A DNA stretch of 64,000 nucleotides from Musa acuminata AAA Group (GCF_036884655.1 NC_088337.1:32594501-32658500); one strand, 5' to 3'. Shown: positions 10,426 to 23,200, counted from the stretch's first letter. Program-made: numbers and translations. The notes: generated by a model from the sequence alone, not told the origin.

Positions 10426-10454
10426 GGGTGTGGGTGTGGGTGTGGGTGTGGGTG
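10426..10454 (+). repeat. GTGTGG hexamer microsatellite
   Basis: About five tandem hexamers of GGGTGT type lie roughly 410 bases upstream of the bZIP start. Runs of three G separated by short loops could form a G-quadruplex on the plus strand. Confidence 0.85.
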
Positions 10455-10756
10455 AACCGCGAGCGAGTAGGCAAAAGCATTGAGCTCTGCGTCCCCGTAG
10501 GCCACGCTCGTCACCCGTCGCTTGTACTCCTCGCAAAGCGAACTTGTGGTCGCAAATGGACGACCGGATCCATCCTTAAACATCGACAAGTTTGCCTCCT
10601 CTTCCTACCTGCCCGACGTGCCTGACTGCTACTGGAAGGGATGGGGTGGACCCACCGATGATATATGGGTAAGTCGGAGAATAAAGTATGTTGGAATCGC
10701 AGTGGTGGTACAAGAGTGGGAAGATGAAACTTCCGGAAGACGGAAGACCGCGTCCA

Positions 10757-10767
10757 ATTGGCCCACT
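10757..10767 (+). promoter_or_regulatory. ERSE-II-like element upstream of the bZIP gene
   Basis: The sequence ATTGGCCCACT differs at one base from the ER stress response element II consensus ATTGG-N-CCACG. It sits 97 bases before the start codon of a bZIP factor of the ER-stress class, so autoregulation is possible. The match is short and could be chance. Confidence 0.3.
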
Positions 10768-10863
10768 GCTCGTCAACGGCGAGACCCGACTCCGTACCCG
10801 ACGCTTAAGTGGAAGCCATCCTCCTCGTTTCCGCGAGGCCAAACCCCTCCGTGATCCGTTCCA

Positions 10864-13845
10864 ATGGCGGATCCGCCTCCCTCCTCCTCGCTCCTCCTCG
10901 ATCCCCCGTTCGCCGACCTCTTCCCGGACAACCTCTCCCTCCCCTCCGACGATCTGCGCGACCTCGACTTGGATTTCGACTTCGACGACTTTTCCGTTGA
11001 CGACTTCCTCTGCTCACCGGAGGAGCCTCACCACCACGCCTCCTCCCACCCTTCCGCCGCCGACGGATCCGCTGTGTCCTCCTCCTCCTCCCTCAACCAG
11101 GATCCCCCGCACCTCGCCGCTCGCCCCTGCTCCCCCGAATCCGGCGACTCCTCTGCCTCCGGCGTCTTCGTCGCTGACCGTGGAGTCAAGGAGGAGAGGG
11201 AGAGGGCCGGATGGGGCCTGAAGAGGAAGATGGAGACGGACGACGATGGGTTCTCCGACGGCCACGCCGATCTTAACCTTAATAACCCTGGATCTAACCC
11301 TAGGAGCAGCAAATTTCGGCGATCAGAGGAGGCGAGCTCGCCCCCCGACGTTGGATCGGGGGGTGAGGTGGTGGAGGAGAAGAGGAGGGCGAGGCTGATG
11401 AGGAACCGGGAGAGCGCCCAGCTCTCCAGGCAGAGGAAGAAGCAGTACGTCGAGGAGCTGGAAGACAAGGTCAAGTCGATGCACTCCACCATCAATGAAT
11501 TGAACACCAAGATCTCGTACATCGTGGCGGAGAACGCGAGCTTACGACATCAGCTGGGTGGGAGTGGTGCTCCTCCTGCGGTTTATCCACCACCAGGGGC
11601 GATGGCGCCGGTGCATTTCCCGTGGGTTCCGGGGTATGGAATGAGGCCACAAGGGTCGCAGGTTCCTTTGGTTCCGATACCCAGACTGAAGCCTCAACAG
11701 GCTGCGCCTACTCCAAAGGCAAAGAAGTCAGAGAGCAAGAAGGGCGAGCGCAAGACGAAGAAAGTGGCAAGTGCGAGCCTTTTGGGGTTGTTGTTCTTTA
11801 TGCTAATACTTGGAGGAGCAATTCCCAGAGTAAACCGTTGGTACGAAGGAAATGAGGCGGATGAAGGTATGAGTAAAATGAAAAGTTTGAGCCAGACTAA
11901 AGGTAGGATTTTTAGTGTTAGAAGTCGTGATAGTGGTCCAAATAGCACAGTATTGTGTAGCAGAAAGAAGGGTTTTGGAGAAGGTGGTATAGATAGGGTT
12001 ACTGGTAGGCGATGTGAGGATGTAGAGGCGGGCTCTCGAGTGAAGCCAATGGGAAGCACTTCATGGTCATCACCTGGTTCGGAAGCTGTTTTTACTCATA
12101 ACTCCACTGAGAATCTGCCTGCAATGCTTTATGTGCCGAGAAACGGCAAGCATGTGAAGATTAATGGGAATTTGATAATCCATTCTGTTCTTGCCAGTGA
12201 GAAGGCCATGCAACAAGCCAAAGAAAGGCAGTCACTGGGTAAAGAAGGTAAAGAGACTGGGCTAGCTGTTGCAGGCAATTCGATGTCTGCATTGGCCATT
12301 TCCAAACCTGGAAAGGAGGTGGATCAACACTCTAGATCTTATAGAAAAGCTTCTAATTCTGATGATACATATGTGAACAACTTGAAAGCAACTTTGGCTG
12401 ATGATGGCCCAATGCAACAGTGGTTCCGCGAAGGAATGGCAGGTGAGCGAATTATTCCTCATTTGTTCATATCTGTGTTTGGTGTTCCTGAATTTACAAT
12501 GTTTCTCTTGAATTTGACATTAAATTGGCAAATAATTTATTTATTAATATCTTCTGTGCTAGATAGCTCTTTCTTATATATGATCATTTGTTTATGTTGC
12601 TTGAGAACTATTATAGCATGCGATTTGCTTTAAGAAGAAAGAGGAAATCAGATTGCAATCTTTGGGGGGGCATCAGATTGCATTTACAAAAGGAACAAGA
12701 CCCGTAGCTGTTAGTATCATTGAATATGACAATTCCATAGGGGAAAATACAATCTTCAACCATAGATTTGCATATGAATTATAAACTAGTTATGATGAAT
12801 TTTTACGTAGAATATACCTCTGTATTCTTTTATCTGCTAGGGTAACATTTTAGTTTCATGCACTTCCTGATCGTAGTTTGGACCTTGTTTTTCATGTTCC
12901 ATCTATGTCTTGCAGCCTGTAGGTGTCTAATATTTGTATAGCTACATAATCTGTGAATAGGCGTGCATTTGTAGACATGTTGGCCCAGGATTTTCAACCC
13001 AGAATTAATATGAGAATATTTATTTGTAGCCTATGGCCTATCTAAGTTGTTACATCCACTTGTGTATTAGAATCACTTGTACACCACATGAAAACTTTAG
13101 TTAGTATTTGATGCGTATAAGAAGTAAATATGAACATCTGTATTAAATATATTTCATCATTTTTGTTTGAAGTTACATTGCACATTAAATTTCTCTCTTT
13201 CTATGTTAGTTTTTTTATGCAAATTCAAATTTGAAGCATGGCTTTTGGTTGCTCATTCTTTAGCTTTAGTGCCTTGTGTTTAAACTATATATAAAAAGCA
13301 TCCGATAGTTTCGGTTTCATGAATGAAATAATTTACACAAAACTGTTTTGGTGTATGATTACGTTGTTTTGACAGGCCCAATACTGAGTTCGGGCATGTG
13401 CACTGAGGTGTTCCAGTTTGACGTCTCACCATCTTCCTCTTCGAGCAGCATCGTTCCTACGAATTCAATCATTAACGCTTCCTCCATTGTCAATGCTTCA
13501 GAGAACCTCCCTCCTACTTCGTCTCATCCTCGAAAAAAGAGAAACAGGAGGATAATGTATCCTGAGCCAATTCCACTTCGAGGAACCACGACGGCAAATA
13601 ACACGGAACAGTTTGAAAAGCCTTCTGAAAGCAGCAGCAACTTCCACAATCCTAAACCTGTTTCCTCAGTTGTGGTCTCTATTTTGGCTGATCCCAGGGA
13701 GGCTGGTGATGGTGAAACTGATGGGAGGATTTCACCCAACTCCCTATCTCGAATTTTTGTTGTTGTACTTCTTGACAGCGTCAAGTATGTGACCTACTCC
13801 TGTGTTCTTCCTTTTAAGACCTCTGCCCCACATCTTGTAAACTAA
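10864..13845 (+). CDS. bZIP17: Membrane-tethered bZIP transcription factor, bZIP17/28 type (2 exons)
   Basis: Exons 10864-12442 and 13376-13845 join in phase 1 and give 682 residues, close to the family's 675-720. The protein is anchored in the ER membrane and, on ER or salt stress, moves to the Golgi, is cut by S1P and S2P, and the N-terminal part enters the nucleus. Seen here: an acidic activation region (about 25-50, rich in D and F), a basic region with N181-x7-R189, a zipper with heptads L199, M206, L213, I220 and L227, and a basic stretch followed by one transmembrane segment at about 303-320. A long lumenal domain follows. The candidate S1P site is RRIM (584-587), where Arabidopsis members have RRIL. 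The N-terminal exon is strongly GC-rich. An AATAAA signal lies at about 13875. Reading through the intron donor at 12443 would add about 64 unrelated residues. Confidence 0.93.
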
Positions 13846-14540
13846 TTCCGGGGAGTAGATTATGACTGAATGATAATAAAAGGCTTCAGTTGCTTTGCTC
13901 CCTCGGTAGCATTGTTGTGTCTGATACGGAACCGTGGTTTATCTTTTTAACATGTTTTAAGTATTTGCCGGCTATAAAAAGGTGGTTTCATTGTGTTCAG
14001 CTTGGCTGAGTGATTCATATTGGCTGACAAACTAATTCATCTCCGGGCGGCGGTGGACCAGGATCCGGCGATGAAGGGAATATACAGCTCCCTCATTTTC
14101 AAAATTTTTTATAGAATATTTTTTTTATATATATAAAAGATGATTTTACGCTGGCATCTCTACCTGTGAGCCCCCACCTCCGTGCAAGTAGTGTCTAAGT
14201 GCAACCCCCATCATCCTCATCATCAACATTGGTGGAGAGAGTCACGGGCGAGAATGACACAGGCAAAGCACGCAAGTTATAACGATAGAGAAAGAGGGGA
14301 CGGAAGGACAATAATATAAGGTGAAGACAAACCATAACGACAAACTTAGGCGAGGAACCCACACACGAAGGTGGCTAAGGACGAAGACAATAACTAATGG
14401 GGTGAGGGCAGGTTAAAAATCAGCTTTTAGAAGAAAAAAAAATTCGTAAGAATTTATCAAAGCTAAGAACTATTTACGAGAATTTATCCAACATATATTA
14501 TATATAAATAGAAAATAACATAATAATTTTAAAAGGCCCA

Positions 14541-14575
<35 letters not shown>

Positions 14576-14817
14576 AATACTAATAAACTTTTTAAATAAA
14601 AAATAAAACAACATTATTATGAGAGCAGCAGAAGAGTATTTGGATGGGAAATTATATGAATAGTAAAAAAGGACCAACAAAAATATATAAAGTGTAATAA
14701 TATATATTCTTTTTCAGGTGAATGAGAAATTCAAGATCGGACCTTGCAATAAACTACAGCTAGGCAGTAAGTTTAGTGCATTACTCTCATGTCAATATTT
14801 AAGGTGTAAAATTAAAG
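13846..14817. other. bZIP 3' flank and AT-rich intergenic DNA with (TA)n
   Basis: No gene is supported. A (TA)n run of about 30 bp lies at 14543-14572. Sequence from about 14510 (GGCCCAAACAATATAT, then TTTTTAAATAAAAAATAAAA) resembles the flanks of the tRNA-Cys repeats further right, suggesting more decayed copies of the same unit. Confidence 0.5.
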
Positions 14818-14819
14818 AA

Positions 14820-14862
14820 TCCACCGATGACCTATTGATCTGTAGTCAATTGCTTTACTGAA
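14820..14862 (-). pseudogene. tRNA-Cys pseudogene fragment 1
   Basis: The plus strand has ACCGATGACCTATTGATCTG, then TAGTCAATTGCTTTACTGA. This matches the middle of the intact tRNA-Cys at 15149 with several changes. On the transcribed strand the anticodon loop GCA has become ACA. Acceptor and D-arm ends are gone. Confidence 0.75.
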
Positions 14863-14961
14863 ATAATAAATAAAAAATTTAAAGAGCCGAATAAAAATAT
14901 ATTTTACACTAATACAACATACTTAAAATAAAATAAAAAAACAAACAATAAAAAATAAAAA

Positions 14962-15003
14962 AGAGCTCAACCCAATGACCTATCAAAGCTATGGACCTAA
15001 TTT
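14962..15003 (-). pseudogene. tRNA-Cys pseudogene fragment 2
   Basis: The plus strand has GAGCTCAACCCAATGACCTAT followed directly by CAAAGCTATGGACCTAATTT. It keeps both outer parts of the tRNA-Cys gene but lacks the anticodon arm and part of the D-arm (about 25-30 bases missing). Confidence 0.75.
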
Positions 15004-15148
15004 AATAGAAATTATTTGAATGACAAATAAAAAATATTTTAAAGAGCCCGACAAACATATATATTTTTCACTAATACAACAACATATTTAAAATATAAAT
15101 AAAAACCCAAACAAATATATATAGTGTAACAAGAAAAAAATTATAGAA

Positions 15149-15220
15149 AGGGCCCAACCGGGTTCGAACCGGTGACCTATTGATCTGCAGTCAATTGCTC
15201 TACCACTGAGCTATGGACCC
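15149..15220 (-). tRNA. trnC-GCA: tRNA-Cys (anticodon GCA)
   Basis: The minus strand gives a 72-base cloverleaf. Acceptor GGGTCCA pairs with TGGGCCC (one G-U), the anticodon loop is CTGCAGA with anticodon GCA, and the T-arm is CCGGT-TCGAACC-CGG. The discriminator is T, as usual for tRNA-Cys. A T-rich run follows on the minus strand (plus-strand AAGAAAAAAA at 15131-15140) and can act as Pol III terminator. Confidence 0.96.
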
Positions 15221-17870
15221 AATTTGGTTTTGATAAGAAATATCAATTATTTATTATTTATAATAAGATACCAGCATGATTAATGACATTAATAAGCTTC
15301 AGATTGTGCTACAGTAAATCCACACAAATTTACCAATTTTTTATCATTAAGGGCTGCATGAAGAAGACATTAATAATCGTGATTTAGTAGAGTATACTGA
15401 CCTGGGCGATCTCCATTATCCGCGGGACTTAGGGCACATCATCAAGAGATCGGCAAAAGGATGGATTTTGATGAAGAATAGTTATCATCACACATACTCC
15501 TGTCAAGATCCCTGTTTTCATATTCACAAAACAAATTATAAAAATGCATATTACAAATTAAACAGTGTCGAAACTGTGTGTAGGAGGTCAAAGGTACACA
15601 GTCCGTATGCATGTAATGCAACGATTGAATGCATGTTATGTGATGACTGAATGGAAGAAGTTAATGTAACAACAACATGAACAATTATCTAAAGGTAAGA
15701 TGATAGGGGGAAAATTCATCCCTTCAAACGCAACTCGACATGTGGCTATCGATCAACACAAATGGTCGAACCTAGACGATGTGGCGACCACCTAAGCACA
15801 AGAACAATGGTGAACCCAGAAGAGAATATTCTGCCCTTATCGCAAAATATTCTTTTGGGCTCAACTTGCTATAAAATTCATCAATTTACTATTATTACCA
15901 AGGTCAATTACTGTTTACCCGTGACTCCACTTTCCATCTCAGTCCTAACTTGACCGTCGCAAGGATCAAGTTGGGCACCCCACCCAACTCTAGTCTTCCT
16001 ATAGGTCGACTCCTCGGCAAACACCTGAACCATCTCCTTGATCATTTTTGGACTCTTGCGCACGTGGCCCAAAACCGACTTGGGCCGATAGAGATGTCAC
16101 TGATAATCACACCATCATAAGACTATCAAGAGTGTATTCATTTAGTTTAATGAATGAGTTGGAATGTCATTTAAATGTAACCCAACCCAAGAACTAGGCT
16201 TTGGAATCATGACTTTGTCCAAAAAAGTTGTACTCTTAATGGTGTACTTGTTGCTTGAACAACTTCTGCTGACTTCAGAATTCTTTGTTTCAACTCTCAG
16301 GGCACACTATCATTACTTCCCACAGAAGCATATGGCCACCGTCAGGTTAATGCTCCCTCTCTCATTGGTCACCCATTCCCTGGTATCATGTTACTTCCTA
16401 TTTAATTTATGCACCAGAGATCATGATTCTTTCTTTCGGCAGTTTAAGCTCTAGTTTCTTTAACAACTGGACATGCACAAAATCAAAGAAGCAATATTTA
16501 GATTGCAAGGGAAGTAACAAAAATTTCATTTCAGTAAAAACTGGAAAGATGCCTGAAAAGTAGATTCTCTGTATTTACCTTCAGTAGAGATGGGCATTAA
16601 CCAAAGCTTATCCAATGGCTTCAAAAAAGGTAGTCACATAACCAATAATATTTGGGTCTCTCTTTTCTCTTTACTAATCTTCAGGATTGCTTTTCACTTT
16701 TATGATTTGCATAAGCAACATAATGAAGTCATTTGACTTCCCTGCACGCAAGAGGGAGTCCAATGGGGAACAAGAATATATTAATGGTTGCCAATGGATA
16801 AATGTACATATAATTGCATGAACTGAAGATGCTAGCTAAACTAATCAGTAAGATTTTGTCAGATTACCCTACGGCCCTGAGATCCTGATCTTCCTTTACA
16901 AACTAAGCATCTTCACATATGTAGCAACAAACCCCCAAAAGATTCAGGTTCTAGAGCAATATTATAGACACTGTGTGCAATTTATCACAAGCAAATCCCA
17001 ACCATCACCACCACCTGCAACAAAGGCTCATTAAAAGCAATATTCTAGGCATTTAGTACAGTTTATCAAAGCATATGCAGCCAAAACAACTAGCTAATAT
17101 CGAAATACCAAGGATAATGGAAGACAATCTATATTATTAATTACATTGGGATGTATAATACATAACAAATTGAACAACTTGTAGTCAAGACTAATAAAAA
17201 GAATCTAGATTTGGGAAAAGGTTGTCATACACTCATATGATGATGTCTACATCTTATAAATCCAGCAGACAGCACCAGAGTTGCTGCCATTTACATTTGA
17301 AAGTAGAAACTGTACCGTCCAATGACTCCAAGAAGTCGATAGCAAGTAACTCATCAGAACTAATTGACTGTTTATAGTCCATAAGTAAATCAATAAAGTA
17401 ATTCAAACCACTTTGCAATTAAGACCAACCGATCCAAGTCCAACCCCTAATTGATCATTAATCCTAACCCCACATAGGAGGACATCAGAAACCAAAACGA
17501 GTCATTATTGCAGCAGCATCCGAAGCACATAAACAACAAAATGAAGGCTAGGTTGATGACAAAACAGGAAACGCCTTCAGCAACTGAAAGGCGAAACCCA
17601 TCAAGAACAGAACCCTAGATGACCGCAAAGATCGAACAAAGCAAATGTTGATCTACGAACAAGACGACTATGGTGATAATACTGATCGAACGACAAGAAC
17701 AATAGTGCAGAAGATTGATCTCACAGATGCAGCAAGACGAATAACGCAAGGCGCGGTACGCATTGATGGCAGCAAGAAGACGCCTCGAGCAACCGGAAAG
17801 AGGAGCCACCCAACCGCCAGAGGAAGTGAAAGGGGGGCGACGTTGCCGACGTTTCCGTTCCTCTCACCAT

Positions 17871-17873
<3 letters not shown>
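15221..17873. other. Long non-coding or unresolved interval
   Basis: I found no exon chain with protein homology. Sequence from about 17450 to 17840, read on the minus strand, has the even composition and polypyrimidine style of a plant 5' untranslated exon and first intron. A minus-strand non-coding transcript starting near 17840 is possible. Open frames at 16164-16454 (+) and 17615-17809 (-) carry no recognisable domain. Confidence 0.35.

Positions 17874-17948
<75 letters not shown>
17874..17948. repeat. (TA)n microsatellite, about 75 bp
   Basis: An uninterrupted TA dinucleotide run. Open frames across it encode only Tyr-Ile repeats and are artefacts. Confidence 0.98.
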
Positions 17949-17950
<2 letters not shown>

Positions 17951-19159
17951 TCAGATTGAGTTTGAGATTCAACCGAGGTCGAGGAGGATTTCTTTGACTC
18001 GATCCCTTAAAAACACATCTATGTGAGCAAGGGTCAATCGTACGTGATCGGTTAATGACACCCGACTTATACCTCCTATACGAACATCGATCGATCTGCA
18101 TGAACCCACACTACGCAACATCGTTTTGAGCTTTCCGGAGCAACTTTATGTTACGCGACAGTGTCTCGTACAATTTTGGACGACATGGGACAAGCGTCCA
18201 TCCCACCCAAGTCCAAGATACCACGTTGACGGAAAGCATCGTATCAAGACTCCATGTTAGCGCTGATGTGATTGTCGACTGATGCAACGATGGTGACACC
18301 AGAATATACCCTGTCAACGGCCACTCTGCATTTATTTTGCATCTATACAGTACGAGGATGATCGAGTGGAAGACTTCCGCAAGTATAGCTTTGCAACTAC
18401 AAGTTATACCAACAAATACAACCATCCAAGGATCAGAACTTTCATGTTTTACAGGAGTTGCAGTGCCATGCTTTGCAACTACAAGTTTAGCTTCAAATCA
18501 AGGTAAAAAATCACTTTGATCACAATAAAATATGGTCAAGGTCCTGTTCAAGCAGCAATCTTATTACACCATGTCTGCAATCATTTATCTATGGTTTGCC
18601 AATCTCAAGTATGCAACAGTTAGTACATATAGCCATTGTAAGAATCAGACTGTGGATACATTTGTAACATTGACTTCCAAGAGCTAAAGCTAACCTTCAT
18701 TGTTTTTATTTTACCTTTGTAAAATGGTTCTGACTTCCATGTCTCTGCAGGAACCTCAAATTTAGGGTTCATCATATTTTGCTAGTCTATGTACTGATCA
18801 CACTTCAATTCTTCAGACTTCAGCTATGCTTTGTGTTTCTGCAATGGTTAGCTAAACCAACTGTGCATGCAAACTGTGGACCTAAATGTCTGTCAAACAG
18901 TGGATATCATTGCTACTCTATTCTACCACATCATCACAGAAATGGAACACCAAAAAGTTTTGGCTGCTAAGTCACTTTTTTACAGCATCAAGGGGGGGTG
19001 GGGAATCATGGCATCCCTTGAATCCACTCAAAAAGAGATGTTTCCACATGAGTGGGCCACAGGAAGCTGCAAAAGCAAAAACCAAACACAAAGCAAACAT
19101 CATGACCAACTCTTCCTGCCACCTCTGGACAACTGCTTTGGCATGTACTACTGTTGCTA
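17949..19159. other. Intergenic DNA and 3' flank of the HPt gene
   Basis: No gene is supported. A short direct repeat GCTTTGCAACTACAAGTT occurs at about 18388 and 18471. Confidence 0.45.
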
Positions 19160-20211
19160 CTACCACAACACTGGGACTGATCCACCAGCAGCCAGAATCT
19201 GCTTCTCCAGCTAGCATCCAAGAAAGAGAAAATGTGAGCACGACTGACAAAGAATGGATTCAAACAAAGACTTTTTTACCATACCCTGAACAGAGTTTCC
19301 AGCTTGCTCTTCACCAGGAAATACTCCTGCCTCACTTGCTGCAGACATCTGAGGCAACTGCAGAAAGGCTTTGCTTGTTTAGAAGTGAATCATTCTAGTT
19401 CAGATCAGGTATGGAATGAAGAGAAAGATGTGCAACAAGAACAAAAAATTATATTGAGAGACTGGAAATAAACCCTTCTTGGTTCCTCTCCTCACAGCAG
19501 TTGCGAAAGGCCATGCACACATTTTTAACTCTTTGAGCACCTATGCTGTTCAATCAGAATACCAAGTATGTGGGGAATAAGCTCAATCAGAAAACCATCT
19601 CAAGGAAAATCTACTCAGAATATGATTGTATTGAACGCACAGTTTGATTTCAAATATGCAGACATTCTTGAGGAAATATTTCAAGGTTTCGGCATCTAAA
19701 AAACACAAAAGGAACAACTCGAATGGATATGAAGTGGAAAACCTGGCACTGCTGCCTTTCAACTGGTGGACATGGGCATCCACTTTCTTGTAGTCCACAA
19801 CCTGCTGATCTCTTGAGAGTTTGCACCGCCGAAAGAAGAAGCATGTAAACGATAAATCCATCGAATCGAGGGACGAGGCATGTGTAATGGAACAGGATTA
19901 GAGGAGTTGTGGACCAGATCACTCACAGGGTCCTGCTTAGTTCATCGAGGAGCTTCTCAGAGTCTTCAAAGAAAAGAGTCACGACCTCAAGAACAAACTC
20001 GGGGTTGCTCTCATCCTGCAGCTGCTGCAACTGTGTGTACTGGTTGTCCAGAAACCCCTTCTCCAACACCAGACAGATTTAGAGAAACATCACAAGAACT
20101 CGGAATCAGAAGAACAAGGACAGAAGTACCAATGAGAAAAGATCCCTATACCTCACGGAAGAGAGCTGATGTGAAGTCAATGTATCTTCTTTGCAAGTTA
20201 CCCAACTCCAT
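19160..20211 (-). CDS. AHP: Histidine-containing phosphotransfer protein (6 exons)
   Basis: The protein passes phosphate from cytokinin-type histidine kinases to response regulators, shuttling between cytosol and nucleus. Minus-strand exons, first to last: 20152-20211, 19927-20057, 19743-19811, 19474-19545, 19285-19357, 19160-19210. They give 151 residues, the family's usual length. Four-helix HPt features are present: [11 protein letters not shown] in helix 2 and the active-site motif HQLKGSS with phospho-acceptor H79. It then continues SIGAQRVKN and ends [10 protein letters not shown]. Because H79 is kept, it is an authentic HPt and not a pseudo-HPt. Every intron boundary is GT-AG and the phases match, although the intron 3 donor (GTTTTC) and the intron 4 donor (GTTTAT) are weak. 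No single long open frame marks this gene, so a simple ORF scan misses it. Confidence 0.95.
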
Positions 20212-23200
20212 GTCTCCGCAGCTATGCAGCAGGGACCAGGTTTCTTCCAGGGAGGGGGGCTCTTCGCCTCTTCTGAGGAAAAGCTATCAGCAAGAACGAT
20301 ATGGAAGGAACTGCAAAGAGATTCACCGAGTTTTGGAGGAAATTTATTGCTGCAGAGAAACCACTCACCCTTTTAGTCACTGCCTCCTAAAAGCTAGCCA
20401 TAAATTCTCATGACCATCTGTATTAAATCCGCCCTTCCTCTTTCGTTCCCTGACTCTGCTCCTCACTCCCTCTCTTTACAGCCTATACTACCTTCTATAT
20501 TCTCTTTCTATCTCTCTCTCCCCCTTGAATGGCTGCGTGATGTTGGGAGAGCATCTCATCCTAACCAGGCACAACATTAGTTAGCCACCTCTGATTGGCC
20601 TACTGTGGCAGGAAAAATACAACCGGAGCTCACCCTTCCCAAAGAGTCAATGACAAGGATGCTGTGGTCTAGATTGGTCCCTCCACTGTTTTCTTCACTC
20701 TCTCTCTCCAATGAACAACACACCCAAGATCCTGTCTGTAGTCCTCTCTCTAATAATGTTCAATGGCCTGATCAAGATTCTTACCCTGCTTTCTGTCTCT
20801 GCTATTCGCTGGTGTGGGCTGGCAACCTTTACCTTTCTTAAACATCTTTCCCATTGCAAACCTTATCCCCAGAAAAAGAAAATGTGGAGTCACTCACTTG
20901 TCCTGTTCTTCTAAAGCATTCTGTTCTGTTCACTTGCATTGGCTTATTATCATCTATTTGTGTCGAAACACAAGACTAGCATACTGATCTAACAATCACT
21001 GACCATAACTGCAACAAGCATCCAAAATTCCTATTTCATTCTACCAAGCTGCCATCATCCCTTCCACCATCACCACTGCCATGGTCACAGTGTTGACGGA
21101 TGAAGAGGAACGAAATGACAGTACCTGTGCGTTGACGCATCATGTCGGTCAAAGCCGCCGTCCTGTGCCGACCATTAGTCAGAGCGACTGCGACTGATGC
21201 GTCCGTGTACATCGGAAGAACTACCAAACCTATGCTTACAGCAACTACTGACTTCTTCTTAATTGCATCTTAAACATTAGGATGTGAGGAAGTAGCAAAT
21301 ATTTTGCTTCAACTATTTTTCCCACGAGAGATTTATATTGTGCGTGACACACATCAGAAATTTGTGGAATACGCCTCCAGTGTTAATCTAGTGATAATGT
21401 ATGTGAATCCATTACCTTAGGATGAGAGCTTGAATCATCTGTTGTTCTTCCCCCATTTAGGGTCTGATGTCCGAACCATCTTAGCACTCCATGATCCTGC
21501 ACTAATGGAAATGCCTTGAGAGAATGATATGTGGCTCGTTAGACAATAATAATAATAAATCATAATATCCTAATTATTTCAGGTCAACCACACTAATCTC
21601 TTCTCATCATCAAACTTTGCATAAGATTATGTCTGCATGAGATATTGGAGAATGCTCTAATTAAAGTAGGTCACAGAACACATTCGTCTAACAGTCCCAT
21701 TTCTTGCAGGTGACAAGCAATACATGAACACAAGTCATGAAACAAACTAAGAAAGTTATCAGGAAAAACACTGTGTAGATGAATAAAGCAGCTAGCAACT
21801 TAATTTCACCTGACATCATTTTGGGGACTTGTTTGAGATCCTGTCACAGATACTTGCATTTTAATTGTTGGACAAGCTCTAGCCATCCTTTTCAACACTG
21901 AAAGGTACATTTTGTACAAGCTCAACCCATATCATGTCAGGTGAATTCAAGTCACTGCAGGTACTAGCACTGAGCTTGTTCACATACCTGTTAGGAGCCA
22001 TCGGCTAGTGATATGAAGAACTTTGAAAAATCACCTGGAAAGATTCATGAAAAAACATAAATTTTGACTTGATACAGAAAGATGAATTCATTCAACACAG
22101 GAGATTTTTAATTAATAAGCACAAGATACAAAAGATCCACCGAATGTTATTTATGGAGCCCTTGACAAGGGTTGCTGCAAATACCAGTAAGATTGCATGC
22201 TAGTATACTGTGCCACCAGATTGACTAGCTTTCATGGCATCAAAGTATCAATGTAGCATCATATTGACCTCTATGACATGGAACCTCTGTTGCAGTTCCT
22301 CATAAACATCAGCAATCAGGGGCAGCACATAATACATTAACTTCTCCAACAGTACTGAGATACAACATGACCAACCAGATTTATTGCAACTCTTGGACAA
22401 CAAGAGCCTCTCAAAGTTTAAAACTATCCAAGGTTTAGAGCAACATGAAAAATATAATGTAACAAAAAGAATAAATGAAAGCTGAATTGCAGGGAATCCA
22501 CTCTACAAGAACTGTGCAACTGTAAATCATGGAGAAAGAGTTGGATAATCTTACATGTAGCTCTCCGAAAAATGGGATTCTGCATCAATAAGGACTGGCT
22601 CATCTTATAAATAGGTCCTCAAGAATTACACTTCTAGTTCAACAAAGCTACATATAACTTGGTTTGCCTAATACCAATTCATTAAGCCAAAGTTATGCCA
22701 CAAGTTTAGAAGACAATTTTCTTTATCACAGCTCAAAAGCCAGGATGAATCATTTCTCATGACTTTTAGTATTGCCATGGGCCCTAAACAAGAGCTTCAT
22801 AACCTCACCACAGATTTGTAATACAGGTTCGCTAAAATATGAAAGACACATGAGCACCATTTTTTCACTAGAATGAATTGCATTATGGTTTCATTATACA
22901 CCAACAAACTTGATCAGAATGATAAAAAATTCCTTTTCCAAAACCATAAACCTTCCATTTTAAAACAATGTTTACTTGTGCCTTATTCTTTTCCGCTCCA
23001 TATTTATTAGCAAAACCTACTCAATGAGAAGTAAGCTTCCAACATCTTGGAATGTCCAATCTAGAAATGTGTTCTGCTTTCATCACAATAACTGAGACAA
23101 AAAACAATGAGATAGCCTTCTCTTGACTAAACCCCCATCTTTTCAGAATATTTATGCAGAATCAAATTACAAAAGAAGATGAAAGAAAGCACCAACATCA

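Noticed and set aside
17645..18101. Proteins with long Tyr-Ile repeats
   Set aside because: They are translations of the (TA)n microsatellite.
19880..20413. 177-codon plus-strand frame
   Set aside because: It is antisense to exons 1 and 2 of the HPt gene, which have family motifs and matching splice phases.
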